Assembly: GCF_000220395.1 (NCBI RefSeq)
Contig: NW_004086788.1
Coordinates: 1 to 64,000 of the forward strand
Direction: 5' to 3'
Length of the DNA stretch: 64,000 nt
From: Ichthyophthirius multifiliis
Taxonomy: Eukaryota; Ciliophora; Oligohymenophorea; Hymenostomatida
The notes under the pieces were generated by a model. It saw only the letters and a program-made list of their open reading frames with translations. It was not told the origin of the DNA and searched no databases. The position numbers were made by a program, and so were the translations under genes. Numbering within the stretch: position 1 is the stretch's first letter; every line of letters starts with the position of its first letter. This document shows positions 27,131 to 40,205 of the stretch, piece by piece.

Positions 27131-28651
27131 ATGACAAACAAATTAATTAATTCCACTTTTTGCAAAAAATTTAAATTAATAAATAAATTAGGTAACGAAA
27201 ATTCCATTACTTTTATATATATATCATAGAAGCTTTTACTTTAAATCTGTATATTAATAATTAAAATGAAATAAATCGATAAATTTAATGGATTAAAATT
27301 ATTTTTTAAATTGGAAAAATCAATAATTTTAAATAAACAAAAAAATAACTAATAATAATATATTATTAATCAAAAAAAAATTATATCAATATTTATATAT
27401 ATTAATTATTTCTTGAACTTAAAAATAATAATAAAAATTTTATAGGTAGTGGAGCATTTGGTGAAATATATTTAACATTAAATATATCTGATGATGAAGA
27501 GTATGCTGCAAAATTAGAAGATGCATCAACAAAATATCCATAATTATAATTTGAGTCAAAATTATATAATTACTTGAATCAGAAAAATGTAATAGGATTT
27601 CCTTATGTTTATTTTTATGGTTAAGATTAAGGATATAATATAATGATAATGGATAAACTTGGAAATTCATTAGAAGCTTTATTAACGAAAAATAATGGGA
27701 AATTTACATTAAAAACAGTATTAATGTTAGCAGAATAAATGATAACACGGATAGAATATATACATTCTAGAAATTTTCTACATAGAGACATTAAGCCAGA
27801 TAATTTTTTAATGGGATGGCAAAAACAAAATATTGTTTATATAATAGATTTAGGTTTAGCTAAAAGATATGTTGATAAATAAGGAAAACATATTCCTTAT
27901 AAAGATAATAAATAACTTACTGGAACTGCTAGATATGCTTCTATTAATACTCATATAGGTATTGAATAAGGAAGAAGAGATGACTTGGAAAGCTTAGGTT
28001 ATGTTTTAATTTATTTTTTGAAAGGGTCATTACCTTGGTAAGGTTTATAATGTACAGGGAAGTAAGACAAATATGAGAAAATAAAGGAAAAAAAATGAAT
28101 ACTTCCTTAGAAAAATTATGCAAAGATTTACCTACAGAGTTCATTATTTATTTATAATATTGCAAAAACCTTAAATTTGAGGAAAAACCAGATTATGAGC
28201 ATTGTAAAAAAATTTTTAGGTCTATTATGAGGTAATTTTTTTATGAATATGATTTTTAATGGGATTGGAAGAAATAAAATACTATGGTTTTTTCTTAAAA
28301 TAATAATGAAAAAAATTTAAATAAATAATTTATGGGAACTGGATAGTTTTAATAAACTTAATAAGATGCTTTCTTATATGAGGATTATAAAAAATAAAGT
28401 CCTGAAGATGATTAAATTAATAAGTATTTGATTAAAAAATTTGAAAATAATGAAAAAAAAACACTTAATAATAATAATTCTTTCAATAATAATTCTAATA
28501 ATTTTAAAGCAATTAAAATAAAAACTAAAATCACAATAATAGAAATAACCTTTATAGATTATCTTATGGAAAAATCGGATCCTCTATTCTAGGTAATGTT
28601 CCGAATGTATATAATGAACCTAAAATAGCTCTTAATAAACCAACTAAATGA
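27131..28651 (+). CDS. casein kinase 1 family protein kinase
   Basis: CK1 Ser/Thr kinase. After a short first exon (27131-27191) and a 254-nt intron (27192-27445) the glycine loop reads [13 protein letters not shown]. Further motifs: YAAKLE (lysine of the ATP site), [14 protein letters not shown] (catalytic loop), [10 protein letters not shown] (Mg-binding loop, Leu in place of the usual Phe of DFG), the CK1 signature [18 protein letters not shown], and [20 protein letters not shown]. The C-terminal extension is Asn/Gln-rich and ends ALNKPTK before TGA 28649. Two one-base deletions must be assumed, in A8 at 28088-28095 and in A4 at 28527-28530; with them the model is 422 residues. The first exon is the least certain part because the intron is long for this genome; the methionine chosen gives a correct phase. 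Confidence 0.87.
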
Positions 28652-30660
28652 TAAAATAATTAAAATAAAAGAAATATTTAAAATAATTGGTTTTTTTTAT
28701 TTTATTTTATTTTTTGTAATCTGTTGTTAATTTTATATATATATTGCATTTTTTTGAACTTTTTATTTTTATTAAAAATATATAAAAAAATTTTCAAACA
28801 AAATATAAATAAAAATCTTTTAATAATATATATATATATATATATATAATTTCTAATATTTATAATAAATTTTTCATGTTTAATAAAATTAAAAATATTT
28901 ATTTTAATTCAAAAATAATAAATACAATTATTAAGTTATTTAAACATATTAATATTTTTAAAAATTACCATTTTATTATGTAAATAAGATTACGCTTCGA
29001 GTGTTTTAGTACGATTGTGATTTCAAATTAAATTAAATTTTAATCAAAGATTGATTTAATATAATAACTTAATAAAAGTAGAAAAAAATTATATAAAAAA
29101 TATAATATCATTTAAAATTTTTATTTACTTTTAACAATCTTTTTGTTAAACAATTCTTGATATTATTGTAAACGTGAGCTTCTATATTATCTATCATATT
29201 ACTTATATTAAAATCCAAAAAAAATATTTAAAATATACTTTAAAGAAATATACTATTTAGATGCAATAATTTCTTGTAAATACTTTCTTCAAAAACTTAT
29301 ATTAAACAATAAAATTAACAATTTATACGTCATATTTTTTTCAAAAATCAGTATAAATATATATACAAGTATTTTTTAAATATATAATTGTAATATTCAC
29401 ATAAATCATAATTAATTGTAAATATATTTATTTTTATATTATAATGTTTATTTTATATTTTTTTTTAATTTAATTAATTAATTTTGATAATTACATAATA
29501 TAAATAAAAAAATAACAAAAACATTATTTATTTATATTTTTGAAAAATAATTATATTAAAATTTCTAAGGTCTTTAAATAAATAAAAATTTACTATTGTA
29601 AAGAGTAAATATACATTTTATTTAAAATATGAATGTTATTAAAATTAATTGAAATTTATCTTTTTATTTATTATTTTAATTATATTTTTATTAATTATTT
29701 AAATAAATAGTCTATTTAAAAAATAATTTATATAATTTTTTTTTTATACATTTTATTTTTTTTTCATTTAGAATTTGTTTATTTTTATATTCTTTTCAAA
29801 TTTTATTCAAAAAATTTTTTTTAAACATTTTAACGATTATCTTTTCTTTTATTATTCTTTGTATTTTCTTTTATTTCTTCAATTATTTCATAGCATTCTC
29901 TTTTTTTAGATTTATTTATTGCCTTTATAACACTTATTAATTTACCTTGAATAGAAAAATAATATATATGTATTTATAATATTAAAAAAAAAATACTCTT
30001 CTGATATTTCAAATATCATCTATTAAACTTAATGATTTTACTTATTATAAATAAATAATTAATTAAGATATTTTTATTTAAGAAGATTATAATTTTAGTC
30101 GATTTGATTTCAGTCGGTTTTTTAATTTTTTCTATAAATTAGAAAATTCAAAAGTTTGTAAATAAAACATTAGTATTATTTTATTAATTTTTTAAAACTT
30201 TTAATGGTACAGTTATTCCTTTTGTTAAAACTTTTTAAGAATATTAGAATGTAAAAATTTTAGTTAGTGTTTTTATTTTAAAAAAAGGTTATAAGTAAAA
30301 TCACTTTATATCACAAAAGAAATTATAAATATTTCTTAAGTCTCAAATCACATAAGAGGTGCATTAATAATTTTATTTATGGATATCAGAACTTTTTAAT
30401 ATTTTTTTTTAGTATGAATTTAAATAATACGATAATACATAGTGTAAATAATTAATAAATTATTTATAATATAAAAATAAAATTTACATTATATATTTAT
30501 AATTTATTTTCATATAAATCAATTCAAATATTTATTTTCAATTAAAAATATTTAATTCATTTAAATATCATATATATTTTTATTGTCTCTTTTTCTAAAA
30601 ACAAACTTGATTTTGATAATATAAAATCTATTCAAACATATTTTAAAAATTAATATTTAA

Positions 30661-30689
<29 letters not shown>
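28652..30689. other. AT-rich intergenic DNA with one exon-like island
   Basis: Mostly featureless. On the minus strand 29940-29770 reads KLISVIKAINKSKKRECYEI followed by a Lys/Glu-rich stretch to a TGA, with an AG just upstream as if it were a terminal exon. I could not find a matching first exon, so it is not called. A (TA)n run ends at about 28849. Confidence 0.4.
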
Positions 30690-30692
<3 letters not shown>

Positions 30693-31355
30693 AATAACTC
30701 ATCAAATTAAACTAGATTTGAACATAATTTTAGGAGAAAAAATGATTATAAAATAGTTTATAGTTTTCAATTTGTAACTTTTACTTAGGCTTTTTCATTT
30801 GTCATAAATGAAATTAATAGAAAACCCGTAAATAATTATTTATTTCAAAACAAACATACAAATTAATTGGATATAGTAAATTCTTAATATAAAATATAAG
30901 AAAAAACTACGTATAATTAAATAAATAATATTTATAATATAATAAAGAGCAAAAATAAAAATAAAATAACTATTTACTTAAATAATTTAAATTAGATATT
31001 AAAACTATTTATTAATTATTAGGAATTTTCATAAATAAAAATTATTAAAAAATTGAAACTAATATATAAAGAATCAAAATAAAATAACCTTTAACTTTTA
31101 CTTATATATTTAATAAATTAAAGGAAAAATATTTAATATATAAAAGCATTAATATTCTATTTTTATAATGAAATAATAATTAAAATGCTGAAAAGAATAA
31201 ATATAGTATAGAATAAATATAATAAATAAATAAACATAAATATTCTAATTTAAACAAATAATGAAAGAAAACTAAATATAAATGAAGAAAAAAATAAAAT
31301 TAAATAGTTAAATAGGATATTTAATTAGTAACTAATGTAATATTATTTATATTGA
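30690..31355 (+). CDS. low-confidence hypothetical reading frame
   Basis: ATG 30690 to TGA 31353 gives 221 codons, starting MNNSSNQTRFEHNFRRKNDY and continuing with Ile/Asn/Lys-rich sequence. An overlapping frame from ATG 31282 continues to about 31860 with somewhat more normal composition (QDLLILAITKHQYIAYIIFM). With only TGA as stop and very low GC, frames this long occur by chance. No domain is seen and no introns could be assigned. Confidence 0.22.
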
Positions 31356-32834
31356 TAAAAAATTACAACCTATAGAAAGATATAATTTAAAAAGAAAAAA
31401 ATATTATTAATGTATCAATAAAGTAAGATAGGATCTTTTAATATTAGCTATTACTAAACATTAATATATTGCTTATATAATTTTTATGTGTTCCATAAAA
31501 TAATAATAGGATATTTCATATTCTATAACTAAAATTGTTTCTAGCTTTAATGAAAAAAAAAATTTTAAAAAAACCTTTTTCTATATGAATAACACAAGTA
31601 TTCATAATACGAAAAGTGTAAATACTTTGTTTATAAGAATAAAAGTATTTTAAGAAGCACGTTACTATAGTTAATTCAATATTATTGAAAAAGTAAAATG
31701 TAATATAAAAATATAATATATTTAAAATAGAAAATAATAAATATAATTTATGAAGCGTCTAAATAAATAATTTAAAAAGATATAAAAAATAATATAAGTA
31801 TATGTTAAAGTTTTAAATAATATTTATATATAAATGTTTAAAAAATAAAAATAATTTAAAAAAATTAAATAGATAAAATATATATATATTTCTAATAAAT
31901 AAATAATATATATTTATATATATAAATAAATATTAATATTTATTTATATAAATTTCTAATTATTTATATATATTCATATATAAAATCAAAAAATATAAAT
32001 AAAAATACTAATAAAATATTAAAAAATATTTTTATAAAATATATAAATAATCAAATAATATAATTATTTTATAAGATTATCAGTTTGTTATAACTAAAGC
32101 TCTATCCTAATTAAGAATTAAACTACTTTAATTAATTTTTTTTAGATTATTATTATTTTTAGTCTCTTGTATATTTTATTTCTCTTTTATTTTTCTAAAA
32201 TTTGATATCAATTTAAAAATTAGTTTTATAATTTTGTATATGTAAAAAACATCTATATTGTATTATATATTTATATTTGGTTAATAGATAGTCTTAAAAA
32301 CAATTTTTATTCTACTGTTCTTTATATTTAAGAATTTATTTTATATAATTTTATACTTCCATTTTCATTTAAATATATTTATGTTAATTTAAACATGAAT
32401 TTATAAGAATTTTTCTATAATCATGTCTTTTAAATTCAAATTTTTATTAAAAATAATTAAATTTTTATTTCTTATTATTATTATTATTAAATATTATTAT
32501 TACAAAGATAAAATGTGTTTTTTTATTTTTAAGGTTTTTCTAAAAATAATAAATTATTTATTCTTTCTATTTTATATATTTGATTTATTAATATCTTATT
32601 TATTTATATGAGCTCTAGTGAAAAAAAAAAAAAATATGAAATTATATTTTTTTTTATTACCCTTAGATATATTAGAGGGAAAATACTAAAATAAATTAAA
32701 AAAATTTTAATAAATACGTTTATTTTAGTTAAATACGCATTTTATGCATTATATAAATATTTTACTAAAATATATATATATATTTATATATATAAATATT
32801 ATATATATTATAAATAAAAAAAAGGATATCATTT
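31356..32834. other. AT-rich region
   Basis: Very low GC. Nothing supported beyond the possible overlapping frame to about 31860 described for the preceding feature. Confidence 0.45.
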
Positions 32835-34521
32835 TCATTCTTATATATCCATACTCTAATTGTCGACATATTAATTCAAAATCTAATATAAAGGATTATT
32901 TTTTAACATATTTTTATTTTAAAGGATATTTTAATTATTTAATTCTATTTAGGCTTATTATATAAATTATATTTATTCTTATAAAGGTGAAAAGTTTCTT
33001 TCTGATTTTTCTGTAAGTTTATATATTTGCCAATCATATTTTATCAACTAAGATAAGTCTTTAATACTTCTTTTAGGAAACTTTTATTTATAATATTTAA
33101 GTTTTTCATTATAGAAAAACCTATATAGTAAAAATTTTCCATTATTTTTATTTTTTATTTCTTAAATTATTTACTAATTTTAAATATTATTTAATTAATT
33201 TATTTTCGGTGAATTATCTTTTTCTTTTTTATCATCCTCTATTAAGTCCTTTTTTCTAACTCTTCTTTTTATGTTTATTAAGGACTTTTTTATTCTTTGC
33301 TTACACTTTCTTTCAATTTCTTTCCACTTTCTTAATCATTAGAACTTTCTTCTTTTTTTGAGGACTTTTTAAATCTTTTATAGGACTTTATAATTCTTTT
33401 AAAGGACTTTTTTATTCTTTTTAAGGACTTTTTTATTATTTTAAAGAACTTATTTATTCATTTAAAGGGCTTTTTTATTCATTTAAAGGGCTTTTTTATT
33501 CATTTAGAGTACCTTTTTATTACTTTAATGTATTTTTTTATTCTTCTTAAGGGCTTTTCAGAATGGTATTTTAAGAATTATTTAATGCTTTTTTCGGACT
33601 TTTTACATATTTTTGACGAGTTTTGGAGCGTTTTTATTGATTTTTCAAATTTTTTGGAGGGCTTTTTTACTTAGTAAGAATTTCTTATTATATTAAAGAA
33701 TTATTCAAAGATTATAATTTACTTTTAGTTTATTTTGTATTATTTTATATTTATTTTAAATTATATTATTTTGGACTTTTTTCTTTTTTCGAAGAACTTC
33801 TAGACTTTCTGAAAGGACTAATAGGATCAGTTTGTATTTGTATGGAAACTTTGGCTGTATTTCGAGAATTACTTCTTGTCCTGGATAATTGATTTTGATT
33901 TTTTTATTAAAGGCTTTTTTAAGGACTTTTTGAAAAACATTTGTTTTTGGAAGATTATCTTGAAACACTTTTAAGAGATTTTTCTTCACTTTTTTCTATA
34001 CTTTTTTATGATTTTCTTACATATTATGATTTTTTAGGATTTTTTGAGGTTTATAAATTAATATTTGAAGATTTAGGCTATTTTTCTTTTGGTATTTTTT
34101 CAAGTAATTATTATTTTTTCTATTAAAATTATTATTTTATAGTTAGAGGTTTTTACTTGGGTTATTTATCAGTATTTTCTAAAGCATTAGTAGTTTTTCG
34201 AAGTTATTTTTTTATTTCTTTTTATTTTTTTATAAGAGATTTTTCAGTCTTTTCATCAGTATTAGAATTGTCGCGGCGTTCTAACTTTTGTTTTTGAATT
34301 AATGGAGAAGAAGTTAGAGAAGTATTCTTTTTAGAATTTTTCGAAGGGCTTTTTTAAAATAATTTGATTTTTTAAATTTTATTGTTAGGTTTTTAAACAG
34401 ATTTCTAAATACTTTTAATGGTCTTTTTTATTTTTAATGGAGATTGTTGTTTTTCTATTTTTTAAGATTTTTTGGGAGTTTTTGTATTTGTCAATTTTTT
34501 TTTGGTTTAATTTTTTACCAT
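32835..34521 (-). CDS. basic KSP-repeat protein with C-terminal HMG box
   Basis: Likely chromatin protein. The intronless frame from ATG 34521 to TGA 32835 encodes 562 residues once one base is restored in each of two T runs (33353-33359 and 33250-33255). The first 420 residues are Lys/Gln/Ser-rich with many Ser-Pro sites next to Lys (QQSPLKIKK, FQKSPSKNSKK, EKSPKQ, YVKSPKKALN). Residues about 350-415 form a degenerate heptad-like repeat around KSPLNEQ and KSPLKEL. Residues about 457-520 look like an HMG box: FLLYRFFYNEKLKYYKQKFP, then SIKDLSQLIKYDWQIYKLTE with the Trp and EK expected in that fold. S/T-P-K-K motifs of this kind bind AT-rich minor grooves in linker histones. Tetrahymena's micronuclear linker-histone precursor combines such regions with HMG boxes, so an equivalent role is a reasonable inference, not shown. 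Confidence 0.75.
33360..33560 (-). repeat. KSP-type coding repeat, 21-nt-scale units
   Basis: On the coding strand, repeated AAAAAAGYCCTTTAAA-like units about 21-24 nt apart encode KSPLNEQ, KSPLNEQ, KSPQKEQ, KSPLKEL and KSPIKDL variants. Two adjacent copies (about 33471-33510) are nearly identical, suggesting recent duplication. Confidence 0.75.
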
Positions 34522-35370
34522 TTTATTTATTTATATTTTTTTTTCTTTTATTATATATTTAGTATTTTATATTTTTAGAAAATTATAAATTATTTTATAT
34601 ATAAATATTTCATTATATTTTAAACTTATTTTGCTTTCTTTTTTTATCAAATTATTTGTATAATATTAATTTTAATTATCATCCAATAAAATTAATTTAA
34701 TCACAAAATTATAATTAAAAATGGATAATTATTTTTTAATTATAAGAAGATTATAAATTGATTTTATTTGTTCTGCTTTTTTTATGATAATTTTTATTTA
34801 TTCTAGTATCATATCATTTTATATTTATCTTATTAATATTAATTACAAATAAAAAAATTTATTATTTTTTTTTAAATATATAAAATAATATATTTTTGTA
34901 AATTTTTAGCAAGTATTAAATTTATTATAAATTATACTATTTTCATATAATTATTTTATAAAATAGTATTTAAATAATAAATACTAATATAAATCTATTA
35001 TCTAATTAGTTATTTATATATGTAATAAAATTCTATATAAATTTTTTATTTGTGATAAATATTATGAAGAATAAATGTTTGTTTATAAAATAATAACATA
35101 AAGAAAAAAAATTAAAAATAAAAACTAAAATATGTAAATCAATTTTTTAATAACTGATTATAAAATAAATTATTTCAAGTACTTTTTTTTTTTAATAAAA
35201 TAAAATAATATTATTTAATATATTAATAATATCTATTTAACTATTAAAATTAATTAAAAAATATAAATTATAATTTATACACTAAACTATAAATAAAAAA
35301 ATAATTATATAATTATTATTATAAATTAAAAAAAAATATATATTTAAATTTATAACTAAGGCGGGGGAAA
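34522..35370. other. AT-rich divergent intergenic region
   Basis: Lies between the divergently transcribed HMG/KSP gene and CAP-H. It is almost pure A/T except for AAGGCGGGGG at about 35358-35367, just before the CAP-H start. Confidence 0.5.
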
Positions 35371-35752
35371 ATGGTAATTTATAATCAAAACTTATCTTAA
35401 AAAAAAAACAATAAAATTAATAAAATACATTTTAAATAAAGGTTAAAGCTATAAATAATTAAATTTAAAAAACACCATTAATAAATAAAAATATAAGTAA
35501 AAGAAAATAATCTAAGTTAACAGAACTATTGACTTAGGAAGAATAAGAAATCCAAAAAATAAATAAAAAAAGTCATAATAACATTAATAATAATTTAAAA
35601 TAGGAATAGTAATAAAAAATAATCTAATATGAAGATGATGAATTATTATAAGATTATGAAATAGAAGATGCTTTAAATTAATAATAAGAAAAAAACTAAG
35701 AAAAAATAAGTGAAATAATAAGCAATTTATTATTTAAAAATGTAAAAAAAAA

Positions 35753-35823
<71 letters not shown>

Positions 35824-37889
35824 AATTAGAATATATATATGGAAATATATATAATGTTTATAAATAATATATATATTATTTTTATTTATATTTAAGACTA
35901 TTTATTATTAGAAAATTTTATTAATAAAAAAAAAATTAAAACAAATTTATATAATTATCATATTTTAATAAATAAATTATTAAATTATTACGTTGTATAT
36001 ATATAAATAAATATAAATAAAATAATTATTATATATATTTATATTTATATATATATTTATATTTATATTTATAATTATATTTATATTTTTTTTATAAATT
36101 TTATATTATAATATATACATTATATTTATTTTTTATAAGAAAATTAATTAAAAAAATGCCTTTGAAGTTCCTCTAGTAAATTTATTAGATTCAGTTGATT
36201 TCCAAAGTATTATATATTTTTTTTTTAATATTATTTTAATTAAAAGGTAAAGGTGATGTCGCATGGAAGAAATTATCTTTTAATCTTGATTCAAATGTTA
36301 AAATTTACAGGTTTTTTTTACATTATTTAATTAATAAATTATTTTAATATTTTTGATTTATATTTTTTATAGTTATCGAGTCGATAATCTTCATAATCAT
36401 ACTTTTAAAGTAATAGGAGGATTTTAAAGGACTGAAAGAAATGATAAAGAAGAAAAAAATGAAGAAAAAGACTAACAAGGAGATATTATTTAAAATAAAA
36501 AAATTATTTCTAAAATAGGTTAGGGAGAAAAGACTTTAGAAAAAAATATATAAAATATTAATGTTAATAAATATGATTTAGAATTCGATGTTGATCCTCT
36601 TTTTTCAAAAACTTCATCTAAATTTGATAATTAAACAATAAGAGGTCTTTTATTGAATAGTTTATAGGTTTTATAATTAGTATATTTATTTATTTTATAT
36701 TTTTTTTTAAGATTGATTAAAATGTTGGATTGTTGTTTGATAGTAGTGGATATTAAAAATAAGAATAGATAGAAAAGAAAAAATTTTATAATTTTTCTAA
36801 TTTCTAAAAATGTTTAATTATATAAAATAATAAATATATAAATGATAATTTATTATTTTATAAAACATAAGTAAGTTAATAAAATTCAGAAAAAATAATT
36901 TTAGATATGTAATTATGTCAGAAACTTTAGGAATTTAAAGTATAATAATTATAAAAATATTAAATTAAAAATAATAAAAGGAAAATTCATAATTAATATC
37001 TGAAGAACTCTTTTATTAATAAACAAACTTTGAATAATAAGATGTTTTAGATAATAATTATGGAGTATATTAAGAAAATGATTCTGCGAATTTAAATGGA
37101 AAATATTAATAATATCCAAACCCTGAAAACATGAGTGATAAAAAAACCTTTAAAAATGAATAAGAAAAATTTAAGTTTTCTTTAGAAAATTATGAAAGGA
37201 ATAAAAAATCAATTGAAAAAAATTGGGTTTTACCAGAAAATTGGGATGTATAAAGAAAAAAAGTAAAGTTAAATGAAAACGGATAATCTAAATAAAAAAA
37301 AAGCAAAAATCAAAATGAATTTTATATAGATTTTTCTTCGAAAATATAAGATAAAGTAGAAAACATAATGCTATAATAAAAAAATAAATAATTTTCTAAA
37401 AATTCTTATTAAAAAGAAGTTTTTATTTTGCCTATTGATTTTAGAATTTCTAATAAAATGTATTTTTTTTAATTTTAATTAAATATTAATTATATTTTTA
37501 GGTTTGAAAAATTTTACCTAAAGACATAAAATTAAAATAGCAAAACCCAGGAAAATAATAATAACCATGGTGATGATACATAAAACTTTTATTAAGAAAT
37601 TAATAATGATTTTAATGATGTTATTAATAACGAATAACTAATTCTATAAGAAGATAATAATAATGGCAAAAATGGAGTACAAATTAAAAAACTTAAACAT
37701 AATGTTTGGAAAAATGTACTTAATTTTTAAGAAAAAGTAAACTTCTTAGACGTATATAATAAATGCAATTAAAACAACTAAAATGTATCTTTATAAACAT
37801 GTTTTTTGACTGTTCTACATTTAGCAAATGAATAAGGACTTTATTTAGATCAGTAAAAAATAGGCTTTAGCATTTTAGTTAATAAATGA
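35371..37889 (+). CDS. NCAPH: condensin subunit CAP-H / Barren (kleisin)
   Basis: Kleisin that closes the SMC2-SMC4 ring in condensin and is needed for chromosome compaction. Conserved landmarks: KINQKNAFEVPLVNLLDSVD (human KITTKNAFGLHLIDFM), DSNVKIYSYRVDNLHN, FDVDPLFSKTSSKFD, RGLLLNSL, and the C-terminal winged-helix segment LKHNVWKNV ... VLHLANEQGLYLDQQ. Introns: 35742-36139 (398 nt, swollen by a TA microsatellite), 36207-36246, 36311-36372, 36668-36711, 36940-36980 and 37460-37501. One base must be restored in the A10 run 35399-35408 near the N-terminus; then the model is exactly 631 codons with TGA at 37887. The N-terminal 120 residues are Gln/Asn-rich and less conserved, and their start ATG is the only suitable one. 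Confidence 0.9.
35756..35821. repeat. (TA)n microsatellite in CAP-H intron 1
   Basis: About 65 nt of uninterrupted TA dinucleotides at the 5' side of the 398-nt first intron. Confidence 0.9.
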
Positions 37890-38130
37890 ATATACATATT
37901 TAATTAAATATGTAATTATAATTTTATTTTTTTTAAGAATAAACATCATATTTTTTAAAATATGTATATAATACTTTTTTTTTTTTTTTGGATATTTTTT
38001 TTTTTTAATATATTTTATTATACTATATGATATAAATAAAACAAAATGTGAAATTATTAAAAACTGTTAGTAATTTTTTTTCCTTCATTCTTTTTAAACT
38101 TTTTTAAATCAACAAATAAAAAAATAAAAA

Positions 38131-39730
38131 TCACAAAATAAAATATTTTGGAATATCTTATTTATATTAAATTTTGCATCCAGCTATATGTAAAAGAGCC
38201 ACAGCAGGCCAAATAGGTCCTTTTTTAAGAGATTCGGATTCAAATCCAATTCCATAATATTCACCATTAAGAGCAAATGATAATTATCCTTTTTTCATAT
38301 TCAAAAAGACTCCCAAAACACCTTACTTTTTAAATTACTTTCCATATTGCTTTCCATTCGAATTATCCCCATGTCTTAAGCATCCTAGCCCATAATAAGC
38401 GAAACCAATATTAGTATCACAAAATGCAGTATTTAATTAAAATTAATTACTAGTACTAACTCCTATTTTAAGTTCATTCTCAGTTCTACTATCCATAGTA
38501 ATTTCCCAATAATGAATTCCTTAATTAAAACTCTATTAAAAATATTTATTTAATTGATTTTTTTTTTAATTTTTTTTTACCTATTTACAAAGTGAAGATT
38601 TAAAAACATATTACTATTCTTATAAAAAAACTTAATTATTATCAATAACTTAAATACCAGTTCCACTAGTTTAAGGGTCCCACTATAGAACTATATTTTC
38701 GCTTAAATTTTAATTTTAATTTTATTAAAATAATGTTTAAAGTAATCCGTTTGCTTATTAAATAGGGGAAAACAAAGAAATAGATGCTTACTTTTATAAA
38801 ACAACTTATTATTATTAAGGCAAACCATCAATATTTGGATAGTTTTTTAAAAAGAAGTTTTTTATTGATTTATACATATTATTATAATTAGATTAGTTAT
38901 TCATTATTTCGATCATAAGAAGGCATTCAAGTTCACAAAAACCTTATTTTGATAAAGGATCATTTTGATTATTTGTAAGGCGTTTTTGACATATATCGTA
39001 ATTTTGACACTTAGGAAATTAGCATATTTTTTCGTGTTGTAATATTTCTTTAAATTCAAATGATTCATAACAGTATACACATATTACTTATTAAGAATAA
39101 TACTATTTTTATAAGTCTGGAGTTATTTGAATTATTTTAAATTATTAAGGACATCTATTCGGACATTAGTTTTCGTATTTGGGTTATTTTAGCCAGTCTT
39201 CTATACATTTAGAACAAAAACATTTTTAACATCCTTAGCATTGCCTTGGGTCTTTCGACATTTAAAAACAAATTAAACATTCAAATATTTCCTCATGAGT
39301 TTGAAATCGACGAAAATCATATATTGAGTTTGTCAATGGAACTGCTTTTTCTTAAACTATTTTGCATATTTATGTATGGTTTTCAATTATCTGAAGTTTG
39401 TATATTTTTTAACAGTATTAACATTTTACTTGAAGATTTATATATGTACATTCTAATTATTTGGATAGAGTTTATGTATTTTTTTAACAAGATAAACATT
39501 TGTTACTTTTTTTTTTTTTTTTTCAAAAAAACATTTTATTAATTTTTTTTTTTTTTTTACTTAAGTTTTTGTAATTCTAAACATTATTTACAATATATTC
39601 GATTACATGAATCACAGTTTTAAGGCATTTCTGCAAAATTAAAACATATCTAACAATCAAAGTTATTTTTGTAATTTTATATATCTAATTTATTTATTCG
39701 GGATTTTTTAAAAAATGATTATGTTATCAT
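38131..39730 (-). CDS. tandem RING / TRAF-type zinc finger / SPRY protein
   Basis: Probable E3 ubiquitin ligase. The 498-residue model has introns 39560-39506 (55 nt) and 38580-38533 (48 nt) and needs no correction. A first RING-like cysteine cluster begins at about residue 26 (DCQICFNFAEMPQNCDSCNR, CKQCLEL, KCLSCQ), followed by a TRAF-like CxxC...HxxxC finger (KCQYCQKIYKLQIIENHTQI). A second copy of the same arrangement starts at about 148 (CLICFQMSKDPRQCQGCQKC, CSKCIEDW, NRCP; then VICVYCYESFEFKEILQHEK and C). Residues about 320-490 form a SPRY domain: GIHYWEITMDS, GVSTSNQ, GVFLNMKKGQLSFALNGEY, KGPIWPAVALLHIAGC. SPRY domains usually bind the target protein. The substrate is unknown. It ends 476 nt from the divergently transcribed GBP-like GTPase. 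Confidence 0.87.
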
Positions 39731-40205
39731 TTCTTTCTTTCTTTTTAATTTTCTTAATAATTTTTTTTTTTTTTCTTAAATTAATATTTTGTTTAGCTTT
39801 TTTTTTAAAAAAAAATATATATATAAATATAAATTTTAATATAATATATATTAAGAATGTTCAAAAATAAGAATAAATTATATAAATCTTTATATTCTTT
39901 TAATTTTTATAATTAAAAAAAAATATAATAGTTATTATTAAATAGTATACAACAAAATTTGTTATTTATGAAAGAAAAATTAATATAAAAATATATATAG
40001 ACATATAATTATAATATATATATATATATATATTTATTTATATATATAGATTTATATATTTTATTAAATCATTATAATATATAAAGTAATATGCTAAAAT
40101 AAATTTAATAAAAACAAAAATTTATAAAAATAATATTTACTAAAACCTAAAAATAAATATTTAATTATAATAAAATAATATTATTTTATAAAAAAGCAAT
40201 AGAGA
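39731..40205. other. divergent intergenic region
   Basis: Shared upstream region of the RING/SPRY gene and the GBP-like gene. It is AT-rich with a short (TA)n run at about 40015-40032. No motif is certain. Confidence 0.5.

Noticed and set aside
33941-34126. Plus-strand frame of 61 codons rich in Phe and Tyr
   Set aside because: It is the antisense shadow of the Lys-rich KSP/HMG gene.
36940-36980. Apparent frameshift in CAP-H
   Set aside because: A 41-nt GT-AG intron in correct phase explains it, so no indel is needed.
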